DNA from: Pseudomonas subflava
GTDB lineage: Bacteria; Pseudomonadota; Gammaproteobacteria; Pseudomonadales; Pseudomonadaceae
Assembly (NCBI RefSeq): GCF_023823685.1
Contig: NZ_JAMXBF010000011.1
Location: 297,013 to 361,012 of the forward strand
Direction of reading: 5' to 3'
Length of the DNA stretch: 64,000 nucleotides
The notes below the pieces were generated by a model. The model was not told the DNA's origin. It worked only from the letters and a program-made list of their open reading frames with translations, and did not search any database. Within the stretch, counting starts at the first letter, position 1; each line of letters begins with the position of its first letter. The position numbers were made by a program, and so were the translations under genes. This document shows positions 25,136-34,467 of this stretch, in pieces.

Positions 25136-26014
25136 ATGCCCTGGCAAACCCTGCTGGAAACCCGAGACCGCCTGCCGGCGGGCCACCTGGACGATTGGTA
25201 CGCCGCCCTGCTGGAGCGGGTCGGCGACGCCGGCCCCTTCGCCCTGGCGGTGCTCGGCGGGCGCCTGGCCGCCACGCCCGGGCTGGCCTTTCTCGCCGGC
25301 TACCAGGGCGCCCTGCGCGCGCTGTGGCCGGCGGCGCCGCGCAGCCTCGGCGCGCTGTGCGTGACCGAGAACCGCAGCACCCGCCCGGCGGACCTGCAGA
25401 CCCGCCTAAACGGCCTGCACCTGTCCGGGCGCAAGGACTTCGTCACCGCCGCCGAGGCGGCCGACTGGCTGCTGGTGGCAGCGCGGGTGGACGCCGACGA
25501 GGCCCCGCGCCTGGCCGTAGGCGTGGTGCGCAGCGGTGCACCGGGCGCGCGCCTCGAGCCGCTGCCGGCGCTGCCGCTGATGCCGGACATCGGCCACGCC
25601 CGCCTGCACCTGGACAACGTGCACTGCGAGTTGCTGCCGGGCGATGGCTGGGACAGCTACGTCAAGCCGTTCCGCAGTATCGAGGACCTGCACGTGCTGG
25701 CCGCCATCGCCGCCTGGTTGTACGGCGTCGGCCAGGACGGCGACTGGCCGCGCGACCTGCGCCTGCGTCTGCTCGGCCTGCTCGCCGGCTGTGCCGAGGT
25801 GGCCCGCCACGGCGCCGCCGAGCCGGCCAGCCACCTGCTGCTGGCCGGCCTGTTCGCCCAGTTCCAGGCCCTGCGCCCGCAGCTGGACGCCGCCGTCGCC
25901 GCCGGCCCGCAGCCCTGGGCCGCGATGTGGGCACGCGACTGCAATCTGCTGGAGCTGGCCCGCACGGCCCGCGAGAAGCGCCTGGAAAAAGCCCACGCAG
26001 CACTGCAGCTGTAG
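25136..26014 (+). CDS. Short acyl-CoA-dehydrogenase-like protein
   Basis: 292 residues from ATG 25136 (GAGGA nine bases upstream). The central part (LGALCVTENRSTRPADLQTRLNGLHLSGRKDFVTAAEAADWLLVAAR) matches the middle beta domain of acyl-CoA dehydrogenases, but the protein is about 90 residues shorter than usual and the C-terminal helical domain is reduced, with no obvious catalytic Glu. It may be a non-enzymatic or highly diverged relative. Its last 21 residues (LELARTAREKRLEKAHAALQL) are encoded by the first unit of the 137-bp tandem repeat that follows. Confidence 0.72.
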   Translation: MPWQTLLETRDRLPAGHLDDWYAALLERVGDAGPFALAVLGGRLAATPGLAFLAGYQGALRALWPAAPRSLGALCVTENRSTRPADLQTRLNGLHLSGRKDFVTAAEAADWLLVAARVDADEAPRLAVGVVRSGAPGARLEPLPALPLMPDIGHARLHLDNVHCELLPGDGWDSYVKPFRSIEDLHVLAAIAAWLYGVGQDGDWPRDLRLRLLGLLAGCAEVARHGAAEPASHLLLAGLFAQFQALRPQLDAAVAAGPQPWAAMWARDCNLLELARTAREKRLEKAHAALQL

Positions 26015-26561
26015 GGTGGATCGCGCTTCATCGATCCACCGCGCGGGCCATGGCGGATGAGCAGAGCGTCATCCGCCCTACGTGGCTGGAGCTGGCGCGC
26101 ACGGCCCGCGAGAAGCGCCTGGAAAAAGCCAACGCAGCACTGCAGCTGTAGGGTGGATCGCGCTTCATCGATCCACCGCGCGGGCCATGGCGGATGAGCA
26201 GAGCGTCATCCGCCCTACGTGGCTGGAGCTGGCGCGCACGGCCCGCGAGAAGCGCCTGGAAAAAGCCAACGCAGCACTGCAGCTGTAGGGTGGATCGCGC
26301 TTCATCGATCCACCGCGCGGGCCATGGCGGATGAGCAGAGCGTCATCCGCCCTACGTGGCTGGAGCTGGCGCGCACGGCCCGCGAGAAGCGCCTGGAAAA
26401 AGCCAACGCAGCACTGCAGCTGTAGGGTGGATCGCGCTTCATCGATCCACCGCGGGGGGCCATGGCGGATGAGCAGAGCGTCATCAGCCCTACGTGGATG
26501 GAGCTGGCCCGCACGGCCCGCGAGAGGCGTCTGGAAAAAGGCCGCGGCACTTCTGCTCTAG
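25949..26561. repeat. 137-bp tandem repeat, four full units plus a partial fifth
   Basis: Units start at 25949, 26086, 26223, 26360 and 26498. Each holds the last 21 codons and stop of the preceding gene plus an intergenic hairpin pair: GTAG then GGTGGATC...GATCCACC, and GGATGA...TCATCC followed by GCCCTAC. Units 2 and 3 appear identical; the first differs in a few bases, the fourth has one extra G, and the fifth is diverged and breaks off. The stretch up to the next gene (26015-26675) holds nothing else. Small frames inside it are repeat artefacts. Confidence 0.92.
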
Positions 26562-26675
26562 CGGCCCGGCCTCTCCCGCAGCAAGTGGCGCTAACCTCGC
26601 CGCGCTTGACCCACGTCAGTATGCGCAATCGCCCATGGCCCTAAGCTCGCCGCGCGTTTTTCCTCCGAGGTATCC

Positions 26676-27461
26676 ATGCGCCGCGAGCCCATCGTGCTGT
26701 TCGATAACGGCACCCACCAATGCCTGATGTTCGATGACCTAGTCAGCGGCGAAGGCGTGCAATCCAACCAGTTCCTCATCATCGATCACGAGCAGTACCT
26801 GTTGCTCGATCCGGGCGGTGACCTGACCTACACCCCGCTGTCGCTGGAGCTCTCCAAGCACATCCCGGTGCAGGCGCTGACGTACATCTTCGCCTCGCAC
26901 CAGGACCCGGACATCATCGCCTCGCTGGACAAGTGGCTGCTGCACACCCGCGCCCGGGTGATCTGCTCCAAGCTGTGGGCGCGCTTCCTGCCGCACCTCA
27001 CCGCCAACTACCTGTCGCTGAGCCACGGCATCTGCACCTACGACCGCATCATCGCGCTGCCGGACCGCGGCCAGTCCATCGCCCTCGGCCGCTGCCAGCT
27101 CAAGGCCGTGCCGGCGCACTTCCTGCACTCGGTGGGCAACTTCCAGCTGTACGACCCGGTGAGCAAGATCCTCTTCTCCGGCGACATGGGCGCCTCCATG
27201 GTCGACGACGCCAGCCCGGTGCAGGACTTCGCCGCCCACGTGCCGAACATGGCCGGCTTCCACCGCCGCTACATGGCCAGCAACAAGGCCTGCCGCTTCT
27301 GGGTGCAGATGGTGCGCGAGATGGACGTGGCGATGATCGTGCCGCAGCACGGCCGGCCTTTCGTGGGCACGGAGATGATCAACGCCTTCCTCGAGTGGAT
27401 CGAGCAGCTCGAGTGCGGCCTGGACCTGATGACCCAGCAGGACTACCGCCTGCCGGACTGA
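26676..27461 (+). CDS. ODP-type diiron metallo-beta-lactamase-fold protein (FprA-like)
   Basis: 261 residues with a complete metallo-beta-lactamase fold. A full set of putative diiron ligands can be read: His75, Asp77, Asp79 (FASHQDPDI), His151, Asp170 (FSGDMG) and His225 (VPQHGRPF). In FprA the second ligand is Glu, here Asp. No flavodoxin or rubredoxin domain follows, so it is the stand-alone ODP (oxygen-binding diiron) type. It likely binds O2 or NO or reduces them with a separate partner. The ATG is preceded by CCGAGG. Confidence 0.78.
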   Translation: MRREPIVLFDNGTHQCLMFDDLVSGEGVQSNQFLIIDHEQYLLLDPGGDLTYTPLSLELSKHIPVQALTYIFASHQDPDIIASLDKWLLHTRARVICSKLWARFLPHLTANYLSLSHGICTYDRIIALPDRGQSIALGRCQLKAVPAHFLHSVGNFQLYDPVSKILFSGDMGASMVDDASPVQDFAAHVPNMAGFHRRYMASNKACRFWVQMVREMDVAMIVPQHGRPFVGTEMINAFLEWIEQLECGLDLMTQQDYRLPD

Positions 27462-27595
27462 GCCGCCGGCCGCGAGCCGCTTCGTGGAGATCGGCTCGCC
27501 GAGCGGATCACCCGCAGACTCTGGCGTGATCGGCGCTGTTTCCCGTCACGCTTGCCGTGCTAGCGTCGGCTCCTTTTGAACTGCGAGCGAGCCCG

Positions 27596-28705
27596 ATGCC
27601 CCTAGCCCTATTGCGTCGCACCGTCCTCGCCGGCTGCCTGCTGGCCGCCGGCCCCCTGGCCGCGGAAACCTGGCCGATCCCCGAATGGAGCAGCCAGCCG
27701 GCGGCCGCCAGTCCGGCCGTGCAGGCGCTGGACGATTACGCCTTCGCCCCGCGCGACGATGCCGCCCGCACCGGCGTGCGCAGCGATGCGCTGCTGGTGA
27801 TCCGCGACGGCGTCATCGTCCACGAGCGCTACGCCGCGCCCACCACGGCGCAGACCCCGCATCTGACCTGGTCGATCAGCAAGAGCCTGTTCGCCAGCGT
27901 GCTCGGCGTGGCCTACGGCGAGGGCCACTTCAAGCTGGACGACGCGGTGGCTCAGCACTACCCGCCGTTCGCCGCGCACCCGGACGTGAAGATGGGCCAC
28001 CTGCTCAACTGGGCCTCGGGCCTGGCCTGGCAGGAGGACTACGAGTACGCGCCGCTGAAGTCCTCGGTGGTGGCCATGCTCTACACCCGCGGCCGCGGCG
28101 ACATGGCCGGCTTCACCGCCGGTCATGCGCTGGACGCGATTCCCGGCACGCGCTTCCGCTATTCCAGCGGCGACAGCAACGTGCTGGGCGCCAGCCTCAA
28201 GTCGATGGTCGGCGAGCAGGCCTACGCCGACTACCCCTGGACCGCGCTGTTCGAGCCGCTGGGCATCGCCTCGGCGGTGTGGGAGCGCGACGCCAGCGGC
28301 ACCTTCGTCGCCTCGTCCTATGCCTACATGACGGCCCGCGACTTGGCCCGCGTCGGTCTGCTGATGCAGCGCGACGGCCGCTGGGGCGAGCGCCAGCTGT
28401 TGCCGCAGAGCTGGGTGGCGTTCAACCGCACGCCCTTCGCCAACTACCGGCCCGACCCGCAGCAGCCGGGCGATGCCGTGCCCGGTGGCCAGTGGTGGCT
28501 CAACGCGACGCTGGAGGGCGCGAGCAAGCCCTGGCCGGATGTGCCGGACGATGCCTTCGCCGCCCTCGGCCACTGGGGCCAGGCGCTCTACGTGCTGCCG
28601 GCGCAGAAGCTGGTGGTGGTGCGCTACGCCGACGACCGCGACGCCAGCTACAACCACAACGAACTGCTAAAGCGCGTGCTGGCCGCCTACGGAGAACAGC
28701 CATGA
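27596..28705 (+). CDS. Serine hydrolase of the class C beta-lactamase family
   Basis: 369 residues from ATG 27596. A signal peptide (LLRRTVLAGCLLAAGPLAAE) is followed by the penicillin-binding fold: Ser93-x-x-Lys96 (TWSISKS), YSSGDSN (Tyr-x-Asn-like) and a C-terminal HWGQ in place of KTG. It is probably a periplasmic esterase or peptidase, not a resistance enzyme. Its stop overlaps the ATG of a small membrane protein (ATGA). Confidence 0.82.
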   Translation: MPLALLRRTVLAGCLLAAGPLAAETWPIPEWSSQPAAASPAVQALDDYAFAPRDDAARTGVRSDALLVIRDGVIVHERYAAPTTAQTPHLTWSISKSLFASVLGVAYGEGHFKLDDAVAQHYPPFAAHPDVKMGHLLNWASGLAWQEDYEYAPLKSSVVAMLYTRGRGDMAGFTAGHALDAIPGTRFRYSSGDSNVLGASLKSMVGEQAYADYPWTALFEPLGIASAVWERDASGTFVASSYAYMTARDLARVGLLMQRDGRWGERQLLPQSWVAFNRTPFANYRPDPQQPGDAVPGGQWWLNATLEGASKPWPDVPDDAFAALGHWGQALYVLPAQKLVVVRYADDRDASYNHNELLKRVLAAYGEQP

Positions 28706-29031
28706 TCCGGCGTCGTCCCCTGCTGTCCGTATTCCTCCTGCTGCTGGCCGGGCTGGTGCTGCAGGCCTGGCTCAACCGCCTCCACCTCGCCGCCTTCCCC
28801 GGCATCATCGGCGCGTACACGGCCAAGGAGTACTGCTCCTGCCGTTACGTCAGCGGCAACCCGGCCGAGTACTGCGCCGCCTACGTCGAGCAGTACGTGC
28901 CGATCAGCACGTTCCACGACGACGCCGAGCGCAAGCGGGTGACCGCCTCCGGCATGGGCAGCAGCCAGACCGCAGCCTGGCTGGGCCCGCGCCAGGGCTG
29001 CCAGTTGCAGGAGCAGGCCGATCCCCTGTGA
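28702..29031 (+). CDS. Small membrane-anchored Cys-containing protein coupled to the serine hydrolase
   Basis: 109 residues. One N-terminal membrane segment (LLSVFLLLLAGLVLQAWL) is followed by a periplasmic part with four Cys (EYCSCRY, EYCAAY, GCQLQ), which could form disulfides. A GGAG site lies before the ATG and the start overlaps the stop of the hydrolase gene, so the two proteins are probably made together and may interact. The pairing looks conserved in pseudomonads as far as I recall, but no function is known to me. Confidence 0.75.
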   Translation: MIRRRPLLSVFLLLLAGLVLQAWLNRLHLAAFPGIIGAYTAKEYCSCRYVSGNPAEYCAAYVEQYVPISTFHDDAERKRVTASGMGSSQTAAWLGPRQGCQLQEQADPL

Positions 29032-29121
29032 TCGGCCCGCCACATCCGGCAACCGCTCGGCGTTTGGCAAGGCCTTGGCGGCCCGCTATCGTGGCGCTCA
29101 AACCGCAATGCACGTGAGCCC

Positions 29122-29709
29122 ATGGCCAGAATCCTTCCAGCCCTTGCCGGCGTCCTGTTCGCCACCTGCCTGGCCCTGCCGGCGCAGGCCGACTGGTACC
29201 TGGACAACGAGTCCTCGCGCCTGTCGTTCATCTCGACCAAGGCCGGCAATCTCTCCGAGGTGCACCGCTTCCTCACCCTGCACGGCACCATCGACGAGCA
29301 GGGCGCCGCGCGCCTGCGCGTCGAGATGGACTCGGTGAGCACCGGCATCCCGGTGCGCGACGAGCGCCTGCGCGACCTGCTGTTCGCCACCGAGCAATAC
29401 CCCGACGCGCGCATCATGGCGCAGATCGACCTGGCGCCCATCACCGGCCTGGCGCCTGGCGCGCAGCTCGAGATCCGTCTGCCGATCCAGGTGGAAATCC
29501 GTGGCCGCAAGCACGGCTACATGACCGAGCTTTTGGCCACGCGCCTGGACGACCGCCGCTTCCAGGTGGTGACCCTGGCGCCGCTGGTACTGCACGCCGA
29601 GCACTTCGGCCTGCAGAAGGGCATCGAGGCCCTGCGCGAGGTTGCACGGCTGGACAGCATCAGCCTGTCGGTGCCGGTCGGCGCCGTGATGATCTTCACC
29701 ACCCGATGA
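29122..29709 (+). CDS. YceI family periplasmic protein
   Basis: 195 residues. A signal peptide (MARILPALAGVLFATCLALPAQA) is followed by the YceI lipocalin-like barrel: WYLDNESSRLSFISTKAG, VHRFLTLHGTIDEQGAARLRVEMDSVSTGIPVRDERLRD. Such proteins bind isoprenoid or amphiphilic lipids in the periplasm. It overlaps the PLD-type gene by 4 bases (ATGA). Confidence 0.88.
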   Translation: MARILPALAGVLFATCLALPAQADWYLDNESSRLSFISTKAGNLSEVHRFLTLHGTIDEQGAARLRVEMDSVSTGIPVRDERLRDLLFATEQYPDARIMAQIDLAPITGLAPGAQLEIRLPIQVEIRGRKHGYMTELLATRLDDRRFQVVTLAPLVLHAEHFGLQKGIEALREVARLDSISLSVPVGAVMIFTTR

Positions 29710-30866
29710 ACAACGGCGCGATCTTCCCCTGGAAATCCGGCAACCGCTTCGAGTTGCTGGTCGACGGCCCGGCCTTCATGCCGGCCATGCTGGTGGCGAT
29801 CGCCCGCGCCGAGCGCCGCGTCGCCCTCGAGCTGTACATGGTCGAGGACGGCAGCTGTTGCGATGCGCTGATCCAGGCGCTGATCTCGGCCGGCGAGCGG
29901 GGCGTCGAGGTGCAGTGCCTGTTCGACGATTTCGGCTGCCTCAAGCTCAGCCGCCCGGCGCGCGAACGCATGCTCGCGGCGGGCGTGCAGCTGCGTCTGT
30001 ACAACCCGATTCGCTGGCGTCGCGGCCTGCACAACCTGTACCGCGACCACCGCAAGATCCTGCTGATCGACGAGCACAGCGTGTTCGTCGGCGGCGCCGG
30101 GGCCACCGACGAATTCTGGGATGCCGATGCGCCCGAGCACTGCTGGCACGAGGTGATGGTGCGGGTCGAAGGGCCGCTGGTGGCGCACTGGCGGCAGCTG
30201 TTCGACCGCCAGTGGCTGGCCTGCGAAGGACGCCGTCCGTGGAAGCTGGGCCAGGGCCAGGGGCTGGACCACCTGCCGCCGATTCCGCCGGTGGGGCAGG
30301 GCCTGGGTCGCCTGGCCTACGCCAGCGCCAACCAGCACCTGGACATCGTCCAGTCGCTGCTGCGCAACATCAGTCGCGCCCGCCAGCGCCTGTGGCTGGC
30401 CACGCCGTATTTCCTGCCGAGCTGGAAGGTGCGTCGCCACCTGATTCGCGCGGCCCGGCGCGGTGTCGAGGTGCGCCTGCTGCTCACCGGACGCAACACC
30501 GACCACCCGCCGGTGCGCTATGCCGGCCAGCGCTACTACCCGCGCCTGCTGCGCGCCGGCGTGCGCATCTTCGAGTACCAGCCACGCTTCCTGCACCTGA
30601 AGATGGTGCTGGTCGACGACTGGGTCAGCGTCGGCTCATGCAACTTCGATCACTGGAACCTGCGCTTCAACCTCGAGGCCAATGTGGAGGCGCTCGACCC
30701 GGGCCTGGCCCAGGCCGTGTCGGAATGCTTCATCGACGACTTCGAGCACAGCCAGGAAATCACCCTCGACGATTGGCACAGCCGCCCGCTGCTGCGCCGG
30801 CTCAAGCAACGCCTGTGGGGTTCGCTGGATCGTCTGGTGGTGAACCTGCTCGACCGACGGCGTTGA
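29706..30866 (+). CDS. Phospholipase D family protein, cardiolipin-synthase (ClsB) type
   Basis: 386 residues without N-terminal membrane segments, as in ClsB. Two HKD motifs are complete: HRKILLIDEHSVFVGG (first) and HLKMVLVDDWVSVGSCNFD (second). It would transfer phosphatidyl groups to make cardiolipin. The gene overlaps yceI-like by 4 bases. Its last 23 codons are duplicated about 195 bases downstream together with a REP element. Confidence 0.87.
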   Translation: MNNGAIFPWKSGNRFELLVDGPAFMPAMLVAIARAERRVALELYMVEDGSCCDALIQALISAGERGVEVQCLFDDFGCLKLSRPARERMLAAGVQLRLYNPIRWRRGLHNLYRDHRKILLIDEHSVFVGGAGATDEFWDADAPEHCWHEVMVRVEGPLVAHWRQLFDRQWLACEGRRPWKLGQGQGLDHLPPIPPVGQGLGRLAYASANQHLDIVQSLLRNISRARQRLWLATPYFLPSWKVRRHLIRAARRGVEVRLLLTGRNTDHPPVRYAGQRYYPRLLRAGVRIFEYQPRFLHLKMVLVDDWVSVGSCNFDHWNLRFNLEANVEALDPGLAQAVSECFIDDFEHSQEITLDDWHSRPLLRRLKQRLWGSLDRLVVNLLDRRR

Positions 30867-31180
30867 GTTCACCGGGTAGACCGTTGGTGCGCACGGCGCA
30901 CCCTACCTCGAGTGCGGTGATCGCCAGCAGCACGCGACTGCACCGGCGCTGCCGAGGGTACGCCGTGCGCACCGCTGGCGCAGCTGCTACACCGGCTCAA
31001 GCAACGCCTGTGGGGTTCGCTGGATTGCCTGGTGGCGAACCTGCTCGACCGGCGGCGTTGAGTTCACGGGGGTAGACCGTTGGTGCGCACGGCGCACCCT
31101 ACCCGGAGTGCGGTGATCGCCTGCGGCATGAGGCTGCCCTCGTCGCTGCCGTAGGGTGCGCCGTGCGCACCGCTGGCGGC
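30788..31180. repeat. Duplicated clsB-like gene end plus REP pair (about 195-bp unit, two copies)
   Basis: The segment from the end of the PLD-type gene (GCTGCT, then CCGGCTCAAGCAACGCC at 30797) is repeated at 30992. Both copies run through the codons for RLKQRLWGSLD, the RRR stop, a GGTGCGC-ACG-GCGCACC hairpin (30886 and 31082) and a GTAG/GGTGCGC-CGT-GCGCACC hairpin (about 30955 and 31152). The second copy has point differences (CTGGTGGCGAACC for CTGGTGGTGAACC) and one extra G. The 330 bases between the two genes contain nothing else. Confidence 0.88.
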
Positions 31181-31197
31181 TGCGCGTACTCCGATTC

Positions 31198-31866
31198 TCA
31201 ATCGGCCTGGATCGGCCACACCCCGCCATCCGCCAGGGCATACAGGCGGCGCCCCGGCGCGGCGTCGACCTGCATGCCGCCGGTGAAGGCGCCGAACGCC
31301 GGCAGCAGGCACAACCGCTCGTCGAGGCTGAAGCACGGCAGGCGCAGGCGCTGGCGGGCGCGGCCGCGCAGCAGGCAGACCGGGTGCACGTGGCCGGCCA
31401 GCACCGGGTGGCTGGGGTGCGGCGTGGGTTCGTGCTGCAGCGCGAAGGGGCCGAGCAGGTAGGGCTCGGCGACGACGCGGATGTTCAGCGTGGCCGGCGG
31501 ATCGCCCGCGCTGCGGTCGTGGTTACCGCGGATCAGCAGGATCTCCAGCTCGCCATGCCGCTCGCGCCAGGCCTGCAGCGCCGCCAGGGTGGCCTGCGTT
31601 CGGGCGTGGCGGGCATGCAGGAAGTCGCCGAGAAAGATCAGCTGCCGGCACCCATGCCGCGCCAGCAATGTGTCCAGGCGTTGCAGGTTGTCGCGGGTGG
31701 TGCCGCTCGGCACCGGCTGGCCGAGGGCGCGGTAGGCCGCGGCCTTGCCGAAATGGATATCGGCAATCAGCAGCGCCTGGCCGGCGGGCCAGTACAGCGC
31801 CTTGTCGGCCAGCAACCACAGCGCGTGGCCGGCGAACTGTACGGGGAGGGCGGGAATCGGGGCGAT
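31198..31866 (-). CDS. pdeM: Ligase-associated DNA damage response endonuclease (MPE)
   Basis: 222 residues if initiation is at the ATC at 31866; the first standard start in frame is a TTG at 31815 (205 residues). Metallophosphoesterase motifs: LIADIHFGK, LGDFLHAR, IRGNHD, and LAGHVHP. MPE proteins are Mn-dependent DNA endonucleases acting with Lhr. The strong ribosome site AGGAGGAG after the Lhr stop lies 8 bases before the ATC, and residues encoded upstream of the TTG (PVQFAGHALWLL) look like family sequence, so the longer form is likely. Confidence 0.88.
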   Translation of the reverse strand: MAPIPALPVQFAGHALWLLADKALYWPAGQALLIADIHFGKAAAYRALGQPVPSGTTRDNLQRLDTLLARHGCRQLIFLGDFLHARHARTQATLAALQAWRERHGELEILLIRGNHDRSAGDPPATLNIRVVAEPYLLGPFALQHEPTPHPSHPVLAGHVHPVCLLRGRARQRLRLPCFSLDERLCLLPAFGAFTGGMQVDAAPGRRLYALADGGVWPIQAD

Positions 31867-31887
31867 GTTCGGGCTCCTCCTGATCGA

Positions 31888-34467
31888 TCAGCCGGCGCGC
31901 TTGGCCCGCGGCCGGCCGTCCTTGCCCTGGCGCGGTCGGCGTTCCCGCGGACGCTCCCGCTCGACCTGCGGTTGCGTGTCGGCCTGGTAGGCACCGGGGC
32001 CGGCCGCCTTCTCCAGTTCGGCGAGCATGCGCGCGATGCGGTCGGCGAGTTTCTCCGAGCTGAGGCTCTCGCGAAAGCGCTCCACCAGCAGCGGGAAGGC
32101 CAGAGGCGTGGGCCGGCGCACCTCGCGCCATTCGATGCGCTGGCCACGCAGGCGGCGCAGGCAAAGGCGCAGCTGGGCCACGTCCAGCTCCTGGCTCAGC
32201 ACCTCCTGCTGGGCCTGGTCCAGCAGCAGGTTCTGCGGGTCGTACTGGCGGAACACGTCGAAGAACAGTCCGCTGGAGGCCTGCAGCTGGCGTGCGCTCT
32301 TGCCCGCGCCGGGGTAGCCGCCGAACACCAGCCCGGCAATGCGCGCGATCTCGCGAAAGCGCCGGCGTGCCAGCTCGCCGGCGTTGAGGCTGCCGACCAC
32401 ATCGTGCAACAGGTCGGCCTCGTCGAGCAGGCTGCCGTCGAGCAGTGCCGACCAGTCCACGGCGCCGGCCGAGAGCAGCTCCAGCCCATAGTCGTTGATG
32501 GCGATGGAGAAAGTCGCCGGCTGCCGCTGGCCGAGTCGCCAGGCCAGCAGGCTGGCCAGGCCGAGGTGCACGTTGCGCCCGGCGAAGGGGTAGAGGAACA
32601 GGTGCCAGCCCTCGCGCGAGCGCAGCGTCTCGGCCAGCAGGGCGCCGGGCGCGGGCAGCGCCGACCAGTCCTGCTGGACCTGCAGCAGCGGCCGCAGCAG
32701 CTGCATTTCCGGGCCATCGTAGCGGCCCTCGGCGGCGGCGCCGAGGCGCTCCACCACGGCGTCGGCCAGCTCGCTGGACAGCGGCATGCGTCCGCCATTC
32801 CAGCGCGGCAGCGCGGCCTTGCGGCCCTGGGCGCGGTTGACGTAGGCGACCATGTTCTCGACCCGCACCAATTCCAGCAGGCGCCCGGCGAACAGGAAGC
32901 AGTCGCCGGGGCGCAGGCGCGCGATGAAGCTTTCCTCGACGCTGCCCAGCGAGGCGCCGCTGCCGCCCTTGGCCCAGAATCTCACGGCGATGCTGGCGTC
33001 GCTGACGATGGTGCCCAGGCTCATGCGATGACGCCGCGCCAGGGCGGCGCTCGGCACGCGCCAGACGCCGTGTTCGTCCGGCTCCACCCGCCGGTAATCG
33101 GGGTAGGCCGTGAGCGAGTGGCCGCCGTGGCGGACGAAGGCCAGGGCCCAGGCCCACTCGGCCTCGCCCAGTTCGCGGTAGGCCCAGGCGCCGCGTACCT
33201 CGTCGAGCAGCTCGTCGGGATGGAAGCCGCCGCCCAGGGCCATGCTGACCAGGTGTTGCACCAGCACGTCGAGCGGCTTGTCCGGTGAGCGGCGTCCCTC
33301 GATGCGCCCGGCGGCCACCGCGTCGCGCACGGCGGCGGCCTCCACCAGCTCCAGCGCATGGGTCGGCACCAGGCTGATGCGCGACGGGCGGCCTGGCGCG
33401 TGGCCGGAGCGGCCGGCGCGCTGCAGCAGGCGCGCCACGCCCTTGGCCGAGCCGATCTGCAACACTCGCTCCACCGGCAGGAAGTCCACGCCCAGGTCGA
33501 GGCTGGAGGTGCACACCACGGCCTTCAGGCGCCCCTCCTTGAGCCCTAGTTCGACCCAATCGCGCACCTCGCGCGACAGCGAGCCGTGGTGCAGGGCGAT
33601 CAGCCCGGCCCAGTCGGGACGGGCCTCGAGCAGCGCCTGGTACCAGACCTCGGCCTGCGAGCGGGTGTTGGTGAACAGCAGGCAGGCGCCGCTGTGTTCG
33701 ACCTCGTCGACCACCTGCGGCAGCATGCGCAGGCCGAGGTGTCCGGCCCAGGGGAAGCGCTCGATGCCCGGCGGCAGCAGGGTGTCGATACGCAGGCTCT
33801 TGTCCTGCTTACCCTGCACCAGGCGACCCTCGACGTTGCCCAGCAGCACCTCGCGGGCATGCGGCAGGTTGCCGAGGGTGGCCGACAGGCCCCAGACGAT
33901 CAGACCCGGGTGCCAGCGCCGCAGCCGCGCCAGGGCCAGTTGCAGCTGCACGCCGCGCTTGTTGCCGAGCAGTTCGTGCCACTCGTCCACCACCAGCATG
34001 CGCAGGCCGGCGAAGCGCTCGCGGGCGTCCGCGGCGGTGAGCAGCAGGGTCAGGCTCTCGGGCGTGGTGATCAGTGCGCTGGGCAGTCGCCGCGCCTGGC
34101 GGGCGCGTTCGCCGCTGCCGGTGTCGCCGGTGCGCAGGCCCAGGCTCCAGGGAATCGCCAGCTCGTCCAGCGGCGCCTGCAGGGCGCGCTGGGTGTCGGC
34201 GGCCAGGGCGCGCATCGGCGTGATCCACAGCACGGCCAGCGGCGCGGCGGCGGGCTGGCGCTTGCGCGGCTGACCACCGGCCGTGGTCGCCGGCGTGGGC
34301 CGGGCGAAGGCGTTCAGCGCGGCCAGCCACACCGCGTAGGTCTTGCCGGAGCCGGTGGTGGCGTGCAGCAGGCCGGACTCGCCGGCGGCCACCGCCTGCC
34401 ACACCTCCTTCTGGAAGGGAAAGGGCTTCCAGCCGCGCGCGCGCATCCAGTCCGAGGCCAGGCTCAC
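31888..34467 (-). CDS. lhr: Ligase-associated DEXH-box DNA helicase (Lhr-core)
   Basis: 859 residues from a GTG at 34467 that overlaps the ligase stop (GTGA). Walker A ATTGSGKT, the DEWH box ([14 protein letters not shown]), LSATLGN, the QRAGRSGH motif VI and the Lhr-type C-terminal winged-helix/Lhr-core domain are present. It is a 3'-5' ssDNA-dependent ATPase/helicase. The C-terminal tail is basic ([21 protein letters not shown]). A much longer frame upstream is only the shadow of the ligase gene. Confidence 0.93.
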   Translation of the reverse strand: MSLASDWMRARGWKPFPFQKEVWQAVAAGESGLLHATTGSGKTYAVWLAALNAFARPTPATTAGGQPRKRQPAAAPLAVLWITPMRALAADTQRALQAPLDELAIPWSLGLRTGDTGSGERARQARRLPSALITTPESLTLLLTAADARERFAGLRMLVVDEWHELLGNKRGVQLQLALARLRRWHPGLIVWGLSATLGNLPHAREVLLGNVEGRLVQGKQDKSLRIDTLLPPGIERFPWAGHLGLRMLPQVVDEVEHSGACLLFTNTRSQAEVWYQALLEARPDWAGLIALHHGSLSREVRDWVELGLKEGRLKAVVCTSSLDLGVDFLPVERVLQIGSAKGVARLLQRAGRSGHAPGRPSRISLVPTHALELVEAAAVRDAVAAGRIEGRRSPDKPLDVLVQHLVSMALGGGFHPDELLDEVRGAWAYRELGEAEWAWALAFVRHGGHSLTAYPDYRRVEPDEHGVWRVPSAALARRHRMSLGTIVSDASIAVRFWAKGGSGASLGSVEESFIARLRPGDCFLFAGRLLELVRVENMVAYVNRAQGRKAALPRWNGGRMPLSSELADAVVERLGAAAEGRYDGPEMQLLRPLLQVQQDWSALPAPGALLAETLRSREGWHLFLYPFAGRNVHLGLASLLAWRLGQRQPATFSIAINDYGLELLSAGAVDWSALLDGSLLDEADLLHDVVGSLNAGELARRRFREIARIAGLVFGGYPGAGKSARQLQASSGLFFDVFRQYDPQNLLLDQAQQEVLSQELDVAQLRLCLRRLRGQRIEWREVRRPTPLAFPLLVERFRESLSSEKLADRIARMLAELEKAAGPGAYQADTQPQVERERPRERRPRQGKDGRPRAKRAG

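Noticed and set aside
26082..26425. Two identical 68-codon frames
   Set aside because: They arise from the 137-bp tandem repeat read through in one frame; no ribosome site or independent conservation.
25949..26561. CRISPR array
   Set aside because: Repeats are 137 bp with no unique spacers, contain a gene end, and no cas genes are near.
31156..33288. Long open frame on the plus strand opposite lhr and pdeM
   Set aside because: It is antisense to clear helicase and endonuclease genes, has low-complexity Gln/Ala/Arg-rich sequence and no family match; long antisense frames are common in GC-rich DNA.
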